A stretch of 6,492 nt of DNA from Bifidobacterium breve (GTDB lineage: Bacteria; Actinomycetota; Actinomycetes; Nanopelagicales; Nanopelagicaceae), in NCBI GenBank assembly GCA_945866155.1, contig CAMBGL010000068.1, positions 1 to 6,492 of the forward strand, written 5' to 3'. The notes beneath the pieces are model-generated. The model saw only the letters and a program-made list of their open reading frames with translations, had not been told where the DNA came from and made no database searches. The position numbers were made by a program, and so were the translations under genes. Positions 1-5,546 of this stretch are shown piece after piece. Within the stretch, counting starts at the first letter, position 1. Each line of letters begins with the position of its first letter.

Positions 1-170
1 GCAGAATCTAAAGTTTGCGAAAGTTTTTGAGCAATTTCAATATTTGCTGGAACAACATCACTGATGAAAGTCTGAATATCGCGGTAGCCGAGAAGCGTTA
101 ACATCTCCAGCTCGTCCGAGCCGGAAGGCCCGATATGACGCTTTTCAAAGCGTTCACCGTTGTACGACAT
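1..170 (-). CDS. gcvP: Glycine dehydrogenase (decarboxylating), P protein; N-terminal fragment, 3' end outside window
   Basis: Only the first 56 codons are present; the gene runs off the low-coordinate edge. The translation begins MSYNGERFEKRHIGPS and continues with an acidic stretch, EMLTLLGYRD, and VVPANI. This RHIGPS...LLGY...VP..I pattern is the hallmark N-terminus of P proteins. The PLP-binding region lies outside the window and cannot be checked. The family decarboxylates glycine with PLP and passes the aminomethyl group to the lipoyl arm of GcvH, encoded five genes upstream at 2617-2997. The start is ATG at 170, preceded by a purine-rich AGGGGA (177-182) six bases upstream, a good Shine-Dalgarno match. 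The 48-base gap to the upstream MerR gene has no clear promoter or riboswitch, so read-through from the operon is likely. The identification is firm despite the truncation. Confidence 0.93.
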   Translation of the reverse strand, partial: MSYNGERFEKRHIGPSGSDELEMLTLLGYRDIQTFISDVVPANIEIAQKLSQTLDS

Positions 171-218
171 CACCACTCCCCTACTTTGATTCAATGGGAA
201 GGGTGAAGAGTATTGGCT

Positions 219-791
219 TTAGGCGCCTTTCGCCTTTCGACGTTGCGAAAGTTCGTCGTTACTTTCCCCACCAACAGGCTGACCGTTGATCTCGCCAACA
301 AGTGTTGAAAGTGAACCCTCAACCTCATGCCAAACTTTACTCACCGCAATACCAAATACTCCTTGACCGCCTTGGAGTAAGTCGATTACTTCATCCGGTG
401 TCGCGCATTCATAAATTGATGCGCCGTCACTCATAAGTGTCATGCGTTCTAGCTCTGTAACACCACGACTGCGAAGAAAAGTAACAGCAGTGCGAATATT
501 TTGAAGTGATACACCAGCATCGAGAAGTCGCTTTACAATTTTGAGAACTAAAATATCGCGGAAGCCATAAAGACGTTGTGTTCCAGAACCACTTGCACTT
601 CTAATACTTGGTTCAACTAAACCAGTGCGCGCCCAGTAATCGAGTTGTCGATATGTAATACCTGCGGCTGAACATGCAGTTGCGCCACGGTAGCCAATTT
701 CGAGATCTTGGGAAGTCACGGGAAGTGCTCGATTCTTTTGGGGAGTGAGACAAATGTAGGAGTCGCAAGGCCTCGATTCAATCACCGACAC
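219..791 (-). CDS. resR: MerR-family transcriptional regulator, ResR/McdR (Rv1830) type
   Basis: A 190-residue protein with an N-terminal MerR winged helix-turn-helix (about residues 34-105). It contains GITYRQLDYWARTGLV, then an SGSG-QRLY wing and the segment DILVLKIVKRLLDAGVSLQNIR. The C-terminal part carries YECATPDEVIDLLQGGQGVFGIAVS (about 128-150) and ends in a basic DELSQRRKAKGA tail. These blocks match what I recall of M. tuberculosis Rv1830, named ResR or McdR and linked there to growth and cell-division control and antibiotic resilience. Its effector is unknown, and I see no metal-binding cysteine arrangement typical of MerR/CueR sensors. The listed start is GTG at 791, with AGAGG eight bases upstream. 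However, residues 1-24 look atypical (two cysteines, no recognisable conservation) and a promoter-like sequence lies inside them, so GTG at 719 (protein beginning VTSQDLEIGYRG) is a real alternative. It lies 28 bases after the DUF151 gene and 48 before gcvP. The family is certain; the start and the target genes are not. Confidence 0.88.
   Translation of the reverse strand: MSVIESRPCDSYICLTPQKNRALPVTSQDLEIGYRGATACSAAGITYRQLDYWARTGLVEPSIRSASGSGTQRLYGFRDILVLKIVKRLLDAGVSLQNIRTAVTFLRSRGVTELERMTLMSDGASIYECATPDEVIDLLQGGQGVFGIAVSKVWHEVEGSLSTLVGEINGQPVGGESNDELSQRRKAKGA
753..781 (-). promoter_or_regulatory. Candidate internal promoter at the 5' end of the ResR-type gene
   Basis: On the minus strand, TTGAAT (781-776) is followed by exactly 17 bases and TACATT (758-753). 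This fits a -35 (TTGA core) and an actinobacterial TAnnnT -10. Transcription would start near 746, which is inside the longest reading frame but upstream of the alternative GTG at 719. It would give a short leader of about 27 bases and favour the shorter protein. This is a sequence match only, and such matches occur by chance. Confidence 0.33.
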
Positions 792-819
792 GAACCAAAC
801 CTCTACTTGAGGTTGAGAC

Positions 820-1326
820 TTATCCGGCGAAATCCTCTGGGTTTATCTGGTCAAGGAACTCTCTGAATCGCTCAAGTTCTTGGCTCTCCTCGCCAGTACC
901 GCCCTCTGCCCCACCTTGATCCGGTATCTCAATACCGACCTGATCTAGGAGCTCACTCGTTGCCAAAATATTGCTCTTAGTGCGAAGCGCCAAGGCAATC
1001 GCATCGGAGGGGCGAGCCGAAAGTGTCAACAGCGTTGACGAAGCATCACGCAAGTTCAGGGTCGCATAGAAAATTCCATCGACGAGCTCTGTCAAATGAA
1101 TCGCGGTCAGTGTCGTATCAAGAAGGTCGAGCACATTTCCTATGAGGTCATGAGTCATTGGGCGTGGAGGGCTCATCCCCTGCTGCGCAAATGCAATCGC
1201 ACTCGCTTCGACACTGCCTACCCAAATTGGCAGGAAGCGCGAGCCATCAATTTCTTTGAGTAAAACTATCGGTTGATTGGAGGGCATCTCAATTCGAACG
1301 CCGACAACTTCCATCGGTATAAGCAT
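820..1326 (-). CDS. DUF151 / bifunctional nuclease (BFN) family protein, Rv1829-like
   Basis: A 168-residue soluble protein. The BFN/DUF151 core spans about residues 5-125: VVGVRIE at the start, the signature LPIWVGSVEASAIA (32-45), then PPRPMTHDL (53-61) and SARPSDAIALALR (103-115). An acidic, glycine-rich linker and the terminal segment LERFREFLDQINPEDF follow, matching actinobacterial members. Plant homologues were reported to have DNase and RNase activity, but the bacterial role is unresolved, so nuclease activity is only a family label here. The start at ATG 1326 overlaps the upstream FtsR stop as TAATG, which argues for translational coupling; I see no strong ribosome-binding site. ATG at 1314 (MEVVGVRIE) fits the family's usual N-terminus nearly as well, but it also lacks a Shine-Dalgarno sequence. 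The gene sits between two MerR genes, a neighbourhood conserved across Actinobacteria that suggests a shared but unknown function. Confidence 0.88.
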   Translation of the reverse strand: MLIPMEVVGVRIEMPSNQPIVLLKEIDGSRFLPIWVGSVEASAIAFAQQGMSPPRPMTHDLIGNVLDLLDTTLTAIHLTELVDGIFYATLNLRDASSTLLTLSARPSDAIALALRTKSNILATSELLDQVGIEIPDQGGAEGGTGEESQELERFREFLDQINPEDFAG

Positions 1327-2051
1327 TAGCGAAGTCGGTGGAGACCACCACGTACTAGAGCGGCATGGAGTCGAATTGAAAGGGATGCAATCTCGCGTTG
1401 TACTTCTTCGGCGCGCGCTTTCGATTCGGCGCTCTTCTGACGAATCAATGGAGTGATGACTTGTTCGATTAGTCCAATCTCTCGATCTGCAGCTGATCTA
1501 AATGAACGCAAGTGACGTGATTCAATTCCAAAACTTGCCATCTCGGTAACAGCCTTCGCAACAGCTAGTGCATCACTGTCATAGTGACGTCCGCGAATTG
1601 AAATCATGGCATATGACTCGAGTTCAACTAGTTGATCCTCAGTTAGACCACTTGCTTTGAGTAGCTCTTCGCGAGAAAGTCGCATCTCATTTGTTGCACC
1701 GAATGAACTAGCTGCCATCTCTCCATCAATAGTGGCAAGACCTAGAACTGGACGCGGAGTCGCTACTCCCCCAATTGTTGAGGTTGGCTCAAGCCCACGA
1801 TCCATCGCATCAAGATTTTCTTTGATGACTTTGAGAGGCAGGTATTGGTCGCGCTGAGCAAGGAGGACATAGCGCAATCTCTCTAGATCAATACTTGTGA
1901 ACTTTCGGTAACCAGATGGTGTTCTCTGCGGGTCAATCAAGCCTTCCGATTCAAGAAATCGAATCTTTGAGATTGTTATATCTGGAAAATCCCCACGTAA
2001 CTTTGTGAGTACTTCACCGATGCTCAAATAGGCTCTCGCTGGAACTGCCAT
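1326..2051 (-). CDS. ftsR: MerR-family transcriptional regulator FtsR (Rv1828 type)
   Basis: A 241-residue protein. The N-terminal MerR helix-turn-helix spans about residues 8-80, with SIGEVL (10-15), FPDITISKIRFLESEGLI (22-39), the wing SGYRKF (46-51) and the segment QRDQYLPLKVI. A variable linker follows, then an RLSREELLKASGL region and a C-terminal helical part with HLRSFRSAADR (180-190), which probably mediates dimerisation. The order and wording of these blocks match M. tuberculosis Rv1828 and Corynebacterium glutamicum FtsR, which activates ftsZ and so affects cell division. The effector-domain ligand is unknown. The start is ATG at 2051, with GGGGAG (2060-2065) eight bases upstream. 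The 46-base A+T-rich gap to the FHA gene could hold a promoter, but I found no convincing -10/-35 pair. The TAA stop overlaps the next gene's ATG by one base. Regulation of ftsZ in this organism is inferred from homology. Confidence 0.92.
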   Translation of the reverse strand: MAVPARAYLSIGEVLTKLRGDFPDITISKIRFLESEGLIDPQRTPSGYRKFTSIDLERLRYVLLAQRDQYLPLKVIKENLDAMDRGLEPTSTIGGVATPRPVLGLATIDGEMAASSFGATNEMRLSREELLKASGLTEDQLVELESYAMISIRGRHYDSDALAVAKAVTEMASFGIESRHLRSFRSAADREIGLIEQVITPLIRQKSAESKARAEEVQREIASLSIRLHAALVRGGLHRLR

Positions 2052-2097
2052 CTTTAATTCTCCCCTATAGATAATGGATATGAATACTTAGTGCTTT

Positions 2098-2556
2098 TTA
2101 CTTTGTACTACCGATGAAAACAAAGTGGAACTTACCAATTTGAATTTCATCTCCACTTTTCAAGAGATTCTTTTGGACCGAAACATTGTTGAGGTAAGTG
2201 CCATTCAGACTCGAGTTATCTATTAAAACGAATGAACCACCTTCTTCTCTCTTTATCTGCGCATGTGAACGAGAGACCGTTACATCATCGAGAAAGATTG
2301 CACTCTCTGTTGATCTTCCGATACTCACGCCTTCAGAAGTGATGAGAAAACGTGATCCTTTTTGAGGACCACGTGCAATGACGACCATTGCCTTATCACC
2401 AGCTGATTGCGCAATTTCTCGCACGATTTCTTGAGATTTTTCATCGAGACTAGATAACAAATCTTCGAGTGTTTTCGCTGGCGAATTATGCGTAACGCCT
2501 CGAACACCTAGATGGATTGTTGATGTGAGCTCGCTCTGCGATTCTGCTGCATTCAT
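2098..2556 (-). CDS. garA: FHA-domain signalling protein, GarA/OdhI type
   Basis: A 152-residue cytoplasmic protein. The C-terminal forkhead-associated domain spans about residues 56-148 and has every key phosphothreonine-binding element: G80-R81, S95-R96-x-H98 within DDVTVSRSHA, and N118-G119-T120, followed by GDEIQIGKFHFVF. This is very close to GarA (Rv1827) and OdhI. Those proteins, when unphosphorylated, bind and inhibit the E1 component of 2-oxoglutarate dehydrogenase; phosphorylation of an N-terminal ETTS threonine by Ser/Thr kinases makes the FHA domain bind its own tail and releases the enzyme. The tail here reads ELTSTIHLG (residues 9-17): threonines at 11 and 13 instead of adjacent ones, so the switch may be altered. 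ATG 2556 is well supported by GGAGGT (2565-2570) eight bases upstream, the best ribosome-binding site in the window. The gene lies 60 bases downstream of gcvH. The orthology is convincing; kinase control is inferred. Confidence 0.9.
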   Translation of the reverse strand: MNAAESQSELTSTIHLGVRGVTHNSPAKTLEDLLSSLDEKSQEIVREIAQSAGDKAMVVIARGPQKGSRFLITSEGVSIGRSTESAIFLDDVTVSRSHAQIKREEGGSFVLIDNSSLNGTYLNNVSVQKNLLKSGDEIQIGKFHFVFIGSTK

Positions 2557-2591
2557 TGCTCTCCACCTCCATCACCTTCAACTTAAGGGTG

Positions 2592-2620
2592 ACACTAGAG
2601 AGTCAATGGCGTTAGGTCAA
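2592..2620 (-). promoter_or_regulatory. Candidate promoter for the FHA gene and downstream regulators
   Basis: Reading the minus strand, TTGACC (2620-2615, five of six bases of the -35 consensus) is separated by 17 bases from TAGTGT (2597-2592), which fits the actinobacterial TAnnnT -10. The -35 overlaps the gcvH stop codon and the rest lies in the 60-base gap. Transcription would begin near 2585, giving a leader of about 29 bases that includes the strong Shine-Dalgarno sequence at 2565-2570. It could let the FHA-FtsR-DUF151-ResR-gcvP segment be expressed independently of the upstream genes. Confidence 0.45.
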
Positions 2621-2997
2621 GCGGTAAAAGTCGCGTATTCCGCCGCACTCATAAGCTCTGAAGCTGGTGCGCTCACTGTGATTTCAAGGAGCCAACCTTT
2701 GTTATATGGATCGGAGTTGATAATTTCAGGATTTGCCACTAGGGCCTCATTGACAGCAGTGACAGAACCTGTGACGGGTGAAAAAATTTCTGAAACACTT
2801 TTTGTTGATTCAATTTCACCGCAAACCTTTCCTTCAGAAACATTCTCGCCAACCTTCGGTATTTGCACATAGACAATGTCACCAAGTGCGCTCTGCGCAA
2901 AATCTGTAATGCCAACTCGAAGAACAGAATCATTCGATGTTGCCTCAACCCACTCATGCTCTTTTGTGTAATGCAATCCATCAGGAATCTGTGACAT
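2617..2997 (-). CDS. gcvH: Glycine cleavage system H protein
   Basis: A 126-residue lipoyl-carrier protein, the usual family length. Recognisable blocks are YTKEHEWV (10-17), VGITDFAQSALGDIVYVQIP (28-47), and the lipoylation site GEIESTKSV (60-68) with the modified lysine at K66. The conserved SPVTGSVTAVNEAL and NPEIINSDPYNKGWLLEI blocks follow. The lipoyl arm carries the aminomethyl group from GcvP to the T protein and is reoxidised by the L protein. gcvP starts at 170 in the same direction, but gcvT is not in this window. ATG 2997 directly follows the TAA of the pgsA-like gene with no bases between, and only a weak AGG lies upstream, so translation is probably coupled. No glycine riboswitch can fit ahead of this gene. 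The assignment is essentially certain. Confidence 0.97.
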   Translation of the reverse strand: MSQIPDGLHYTKEHEWVEATSNDSVLRVGITDFAQSALGDIVYVQIPKVGENVSEGKVCGEIESTKSVSEIFSPVTGSVTAVNEALVANPEIINSDPYNKGWLLEITVSAPASELMSAAEYATFTA

Positions 2998-3567
2998 TTA
3001 CCTAACTCGCTTTCCGTAACGATAAAGATCAATACCTTTTGCAAAATATGAAATACCGGTAGAAATGTAGAGGGCGATTCCCCAGATAGCAAAACACCAT
3101 CCCAGAACGAATGCCAATGTTCCGATCCATGACTCCTGCAGAGCTAAGAGGAGAAATGGAAAGGCATACATAAGGTTGAAGGTTGCAGCCTTGCCTAAAT
3201 AGGTAACGCTCATAGGACCGTGGCCACGAGTTTTCAGCGCAATGGTCAAAATTCCCAGAATTACATCTCGTCCCAGAAGCACGATGACAATCCATAAAGG
3301 AATTGCATCGCGCAAAACGAGGGCAACAAGTGTTGCAACGATGTAGAAACGATCAATTGCGGGATCAGCTAATTCTCCAAAGCGTGATTCTTGACCCCAC
3401 GCGCGTGCCAATTTTCCATCGAAATAATCTGTGGCTCCCCCAAGGGCCAATACAAATATCGCCCACCCATCAGCCTCTAGCGATAGCGCTAGGTAGAGAA
3501 AGAGTGGAATCCCGAGGGCCCGAAGAAAAGTTAGAGCGTTAGGAATCGTGAGCAGAGATCTATTCAT
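2998..3567 (-). CDS. pgsA: CDP-alcohol phosphatidyltransferase (PgsA-like; phosphatidylglycerophosphate or cardiolipin synthase)
   Basis: A 189-residue integral membrane protein with about six hydrophobic segments (roughly 12-30, 35-46, 74-92, 94-111, 127-144, 148-175). The CDP-alcohol phosphotransferase signature is complete: D47-x2-D50-G51-x2-A54-R55, eight residues, G64-x3-D68-x3-D72. These aspartates bind the divalent metals and catalyse transfer of a phosphatidyl group from CDP-diacylglycerol to an alcohol. The N-terminus MNRSLLTIPNALTFLR is typical of PgsA. The position just upstream of gcvH corresponds to M. tuberculosis pgsA2 (Rv1822), whose acceptor is not settled. Actinobacterial cardiolipin synthases belong to the same superfamily, so glycerol-3-phosphate and phosphatidylglycerol are both possible acceptors. 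ATG 3567 lies one base after the cmk-der TAG, without a clear ribosome-binding site, and the gene ends directly against the gcvH start. The family is certain; the substrate and gene symbol are provisional. Confidence 0.85.
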   Translation of the reverse strand: MNRSLLTIPNALTFLRALGIPLFLYLALSLEADGWAIFVLALGGATDYFDGKLARAWGQESRFGELADPAIDRFYIVATLVALVLRDAIPLWIVIVLLGRDVILGILTIALKTRGHGPMSVTYLGKAATFNLMYAFPFLLLALQESWIGTLAFVLGWCFAIWGIALYISTGISYFAKGIDLYRYGKRVR

Positions 3568-3568
3568 A

Positions 3569-5530
3569 CTAATCGCGCTCTTTTACCCGAATCGCAACCA
3601 TGACAGGAGTACCTGGGAAGCCGAACTCTTCGCGTAAACGTCGCTCTATAAAGCGACGGTAAGAGGCCTCAATCCAGCCACTCGAGAAGACCACAAATTT
3701 CGGCGGGGCGATGCCGGCCTGTGTTGCGTAGTAAATCTTTGGTTGCTTTCCGCCTCGTACAGGTGGTGGGGTCGCGCCGATGAGAGCGCCAAGGAATGAG
3801 TTGAGTTTAGCGGTTGGAACTCTTCGCTCCCAACTATCGAGTGCGGTGCGAAGTGCTGGGGCTAATCGATCTCGGTGCCAACCAGTCTTAGCCGCAACAT
3901 TGACTCGCTGAGCCCATTCAACTTGGTCGAGATGTCTATCGATTTCGCGGTCAAGTTGGTCTCTGCGATCTTCATCGACTAAGTCCCACTTGTTCATCAC
4001 AATAACCATCGCCTTGCCAGCCTCTTCAACCATGGTGATGACGCGAAGGTCCTGTTCCGAAATTGGAATCGACGCATCTAGAACCACTACTGCAACTTCG
4101 CATCGCTCCAACGCTGCTTGTGTTCGAAGCGTTGCGTAGTAGTCAGTTCCCGATGCTTGATTAGCGCGTTTACGTAGGCCAGCTGTGTCGACAAATCTCC
4201 AGATTGACCCACCGAATTCAATAAGTTCATCAACTGGGTCACGAGTTGTTCCGGCAACATCATCAACAATTGCGCGATTCTCACCAGCGAGTGCGTTGAG
4301 CAAACTTGATTTACCAACATTGGGGCGACCGATGAGTGCAACCCGTCGATAACCATCGTTATATTGTGCGCCACCGACTTCAGGTAAAACTTCGATGAGA
4401 CGATCTAGTAAATCTCCGCTACCTCGACCGTGAAGTGCTGAAACGAAATATGGTTCACCGAGTCCCAGATTCCAGAGTGCATGTGCATCAGATTCTTCGC
4501 GTTCGCCATCTACCTTATTTGCAACGAGAATAGTTGGCTTCTTTGCTTTACGTAACTCTTGTACCAAAATGTCATCTTCATCAAGAGCGCCAACTTGTGC
4601 ATCTACTACAAATGCCAATACATCTGCTTCTTGCATTGCAAGTTCTGCACCAGCACTTACTTGAACTGAAATTCCATCCGGTTTGGATTCCCAACCACCC
4701 GTATCCATAACAATAAAACGTCGACCCCCCCATTCGCATTCGTACTGAACGCGATCACGAGTTACGCCGGGAGTATCTTCAACAATTGCTTCACGACGAC
4801 CAATAAATCGATTGATTAGAGTTGATTTTCCAACATTTGGTCGCCCCAGTATTGCAATGATTGGTAAACCTAGAAGTGAACGCTCTTTGAGAATCTCCCA
4901 AATACGCTCAACCGTTTCCTCCAGTGATAGCAATGTGGAATCTACTTCTACGGCATCTGGTGCCAGAGCAAGTGGGGATACTAATCGAGTCGAGTCCGTA
5001 TGGTCGCGATCGCTCAATGATTGCGCTACTTCTGCGACATCTCTATCAATAGGCAGTTCTTTTTCTCGCCGGTCTGCACGTGCATCTAAATCAGCAGTCA
5101 GGTAGATCTTTAGTGGCGCTTTTGGGAAAACTACAGTTCCGATATCGCGACCTTCAACAACAATTCCACGTTCTGCATCATTAATCATTGATCGCTGAAC
5201 ATTGAGGAGTTCGGCGCGTATCTCAGGCATTGCGCTGATACGGCTAACAGCATCTGTAACTTCATCACTTCGAATCTGTTGCGATACATCTGTGTCGCCG
5301 ACAAAGATTGATGGCGATATTGGATTTGCAACAAAGCGAAGAGGCGCGCGTCCTAACTCTTTGAGAATATCTTTCGCACTTTCAACTTTTTTCTCCAGAG
5401 CTAACCATGTAACACCGCGATATAGCGCGCCAGTATCTAAATAATTCCAGCCCGCTCTTTGCGCTATCGCACGAGAAGTACTTGATTTGCCAGCTCCACT
5501 TGGGCCATCTATTGCTACGACTATGGCCAT
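3569..5530 (-). CDS. cmk-der: Fused cytidylate kinase / ribosome-assembly GTPase Der (EngA)
   Basis: A 653-residue two-enzyme fusion. Residues 1 to about 216 are cytidylate kinase: P-loop GPSGAGKSS (9-17), LDTGALYR (31-38), VVEGRDIGTVVFP (124-136) and the lid-type RRE and DRD segments. This domain phosphorylates CMP/dCMP. Residues 222-653 are Der, with tandem GTPase domains. G domain 1 has GRPNVGKST (229-237), DTGG (276-279) and NKVD (338-341). G domain 2 has GRPNVGKSS (401-409), DTAG (448-451) and NKWD (513-516). A C-terminal KH-like domain covers about 570-650. Der acts in 50S subunit maturation. Both halves are full length and all nucleotide-binding motifs are intact, so both activities are expected. 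The join (around base 4875) has almost no linker. The reading frame is continuous, so this is not a frameshift artefact. cmk and der are adjacent separate genes in M. tuberculosis, and annotated fusions exist in other Actinobacteria. ATG 5530 lacks a Shine-Dalgarno sequence and may be leaderless. Confidence 0.96.
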   Translation of the reverse strand: MAIVVAIDGPSGAGKSSTSRAIAQRAGWNYLDTGALYRGVTWLALEKKVESAKDILKELGRAPLRFVANPISPSIFVGDTDVSQQIRSDEVTDAVSRISAMPEIRAELLNVQRSMINDAERGIVVEGRDIGTVVFPKAPLKIYLTADLDARADRREKELPIDRDVAEVAQSLSDRDHTDSTRLVSPLALAPDAVEVDSTLLSLEETVERIWEILKERSLLGLPIIAILGRPNVGKSTLINRFIGRREAIVEDTPGVTRDRVQYECEWGGRRFIVMDTGGWESKPDGISVQVSAGAELAMQEADVLAFVVDAQVGALDEDDILVQELRKAKKPTILVANKVDGEREESDAHALWNLGLGEPYFVSALHGRGSGDLLDRLIEVLPEVGGAQYNDGYRRVALIGRPNVGKSSLLNALAGENRAIVDDVAGTTRDPVDELIEFGGSIWRFVDTAGLRKRANQASGTDYYATLRTQAALERCEVAVVVLDASIPISEQDLRVITMVEEAGKAMVIVMNKWDLVDEDRRDQLDREIDRHLDQVEWAQRVNVAAKTGWHRDRLAPALRTALDSWERRVPTAKLNSFLGALIGATPPPVRGGKQPKIYYATQAGIAPPKFVVFSSGWIEASYRRFIERRLREEFGFPGTPVMVAIRVKERD

Positions 5531-5542
5531 AAGGTCAGTCTA
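5531..5542 (-). promoter_or_regulatory. Candidate leaderless-type -10 element ahead of cmk-der
   Basis: On the minus strand TAGACT (5542-5537) is followed by exactly six bases and then the ATG at 5530. That is the geometry of a TAnnnT -10 box driving a leaderless transcript beginning at the A of the start codon, a common arrangement in Actinobacteria. The 16-base gap after the tyrA stop has no Shine-Dalgarno sequence, which strengthens the reading. No good -35 is visible. The alternative is simple read-through from tyrA with reinitiation. Confidence 0.38.
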
Positions 5543-5546
5543 TTCT

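Noticed and set aside
219..236. AGGCGCCT palindrome and GGCG/CGCC pairing at the end of the ResR-type gene, as a terminator
   Set aside because: The stem is short, overlaps the stop codon, and is not followed by a T-run on the minus strand; gcvP starts only 48 bases on.
1312..1314. ATG at 1314 as the start of the DUF151 gene
   Set aside because: It fits the family N-terminus, but the upstream ATG at 1326 overlaps the ftsR stop (TAATG), which better explains translation without a Shine-Dalgarno sequence; it is kept only as an alternative.
2052..2097. A+T-rich gap ahead of ftsR as a promoter
   Set aside because: Several partial -10-like strings (CATTAT, TATCTA) occur, but none fits TAnnnT with a spaced -35, so base composition alone is not enough.
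2325..4374. Minus-strand overlapping frames at 2325-2507, 2739-3092, 3029-3295 and 4087-4374
   Set aside because: They are alternative frames within the FHA, gcvH, pgsA and cmk-der genes, whose own frames carry complete family motifs.
4725..4731. Run of seven C (G on the coding strand) inside the first Der GTPase domain as a possible frameshift or slippage site
   Set aside because: The frame is continuous on both sides and encodes the expected E-W-G-G-R-R-F ahead of DTGG, so there is no sign of a frameshift.
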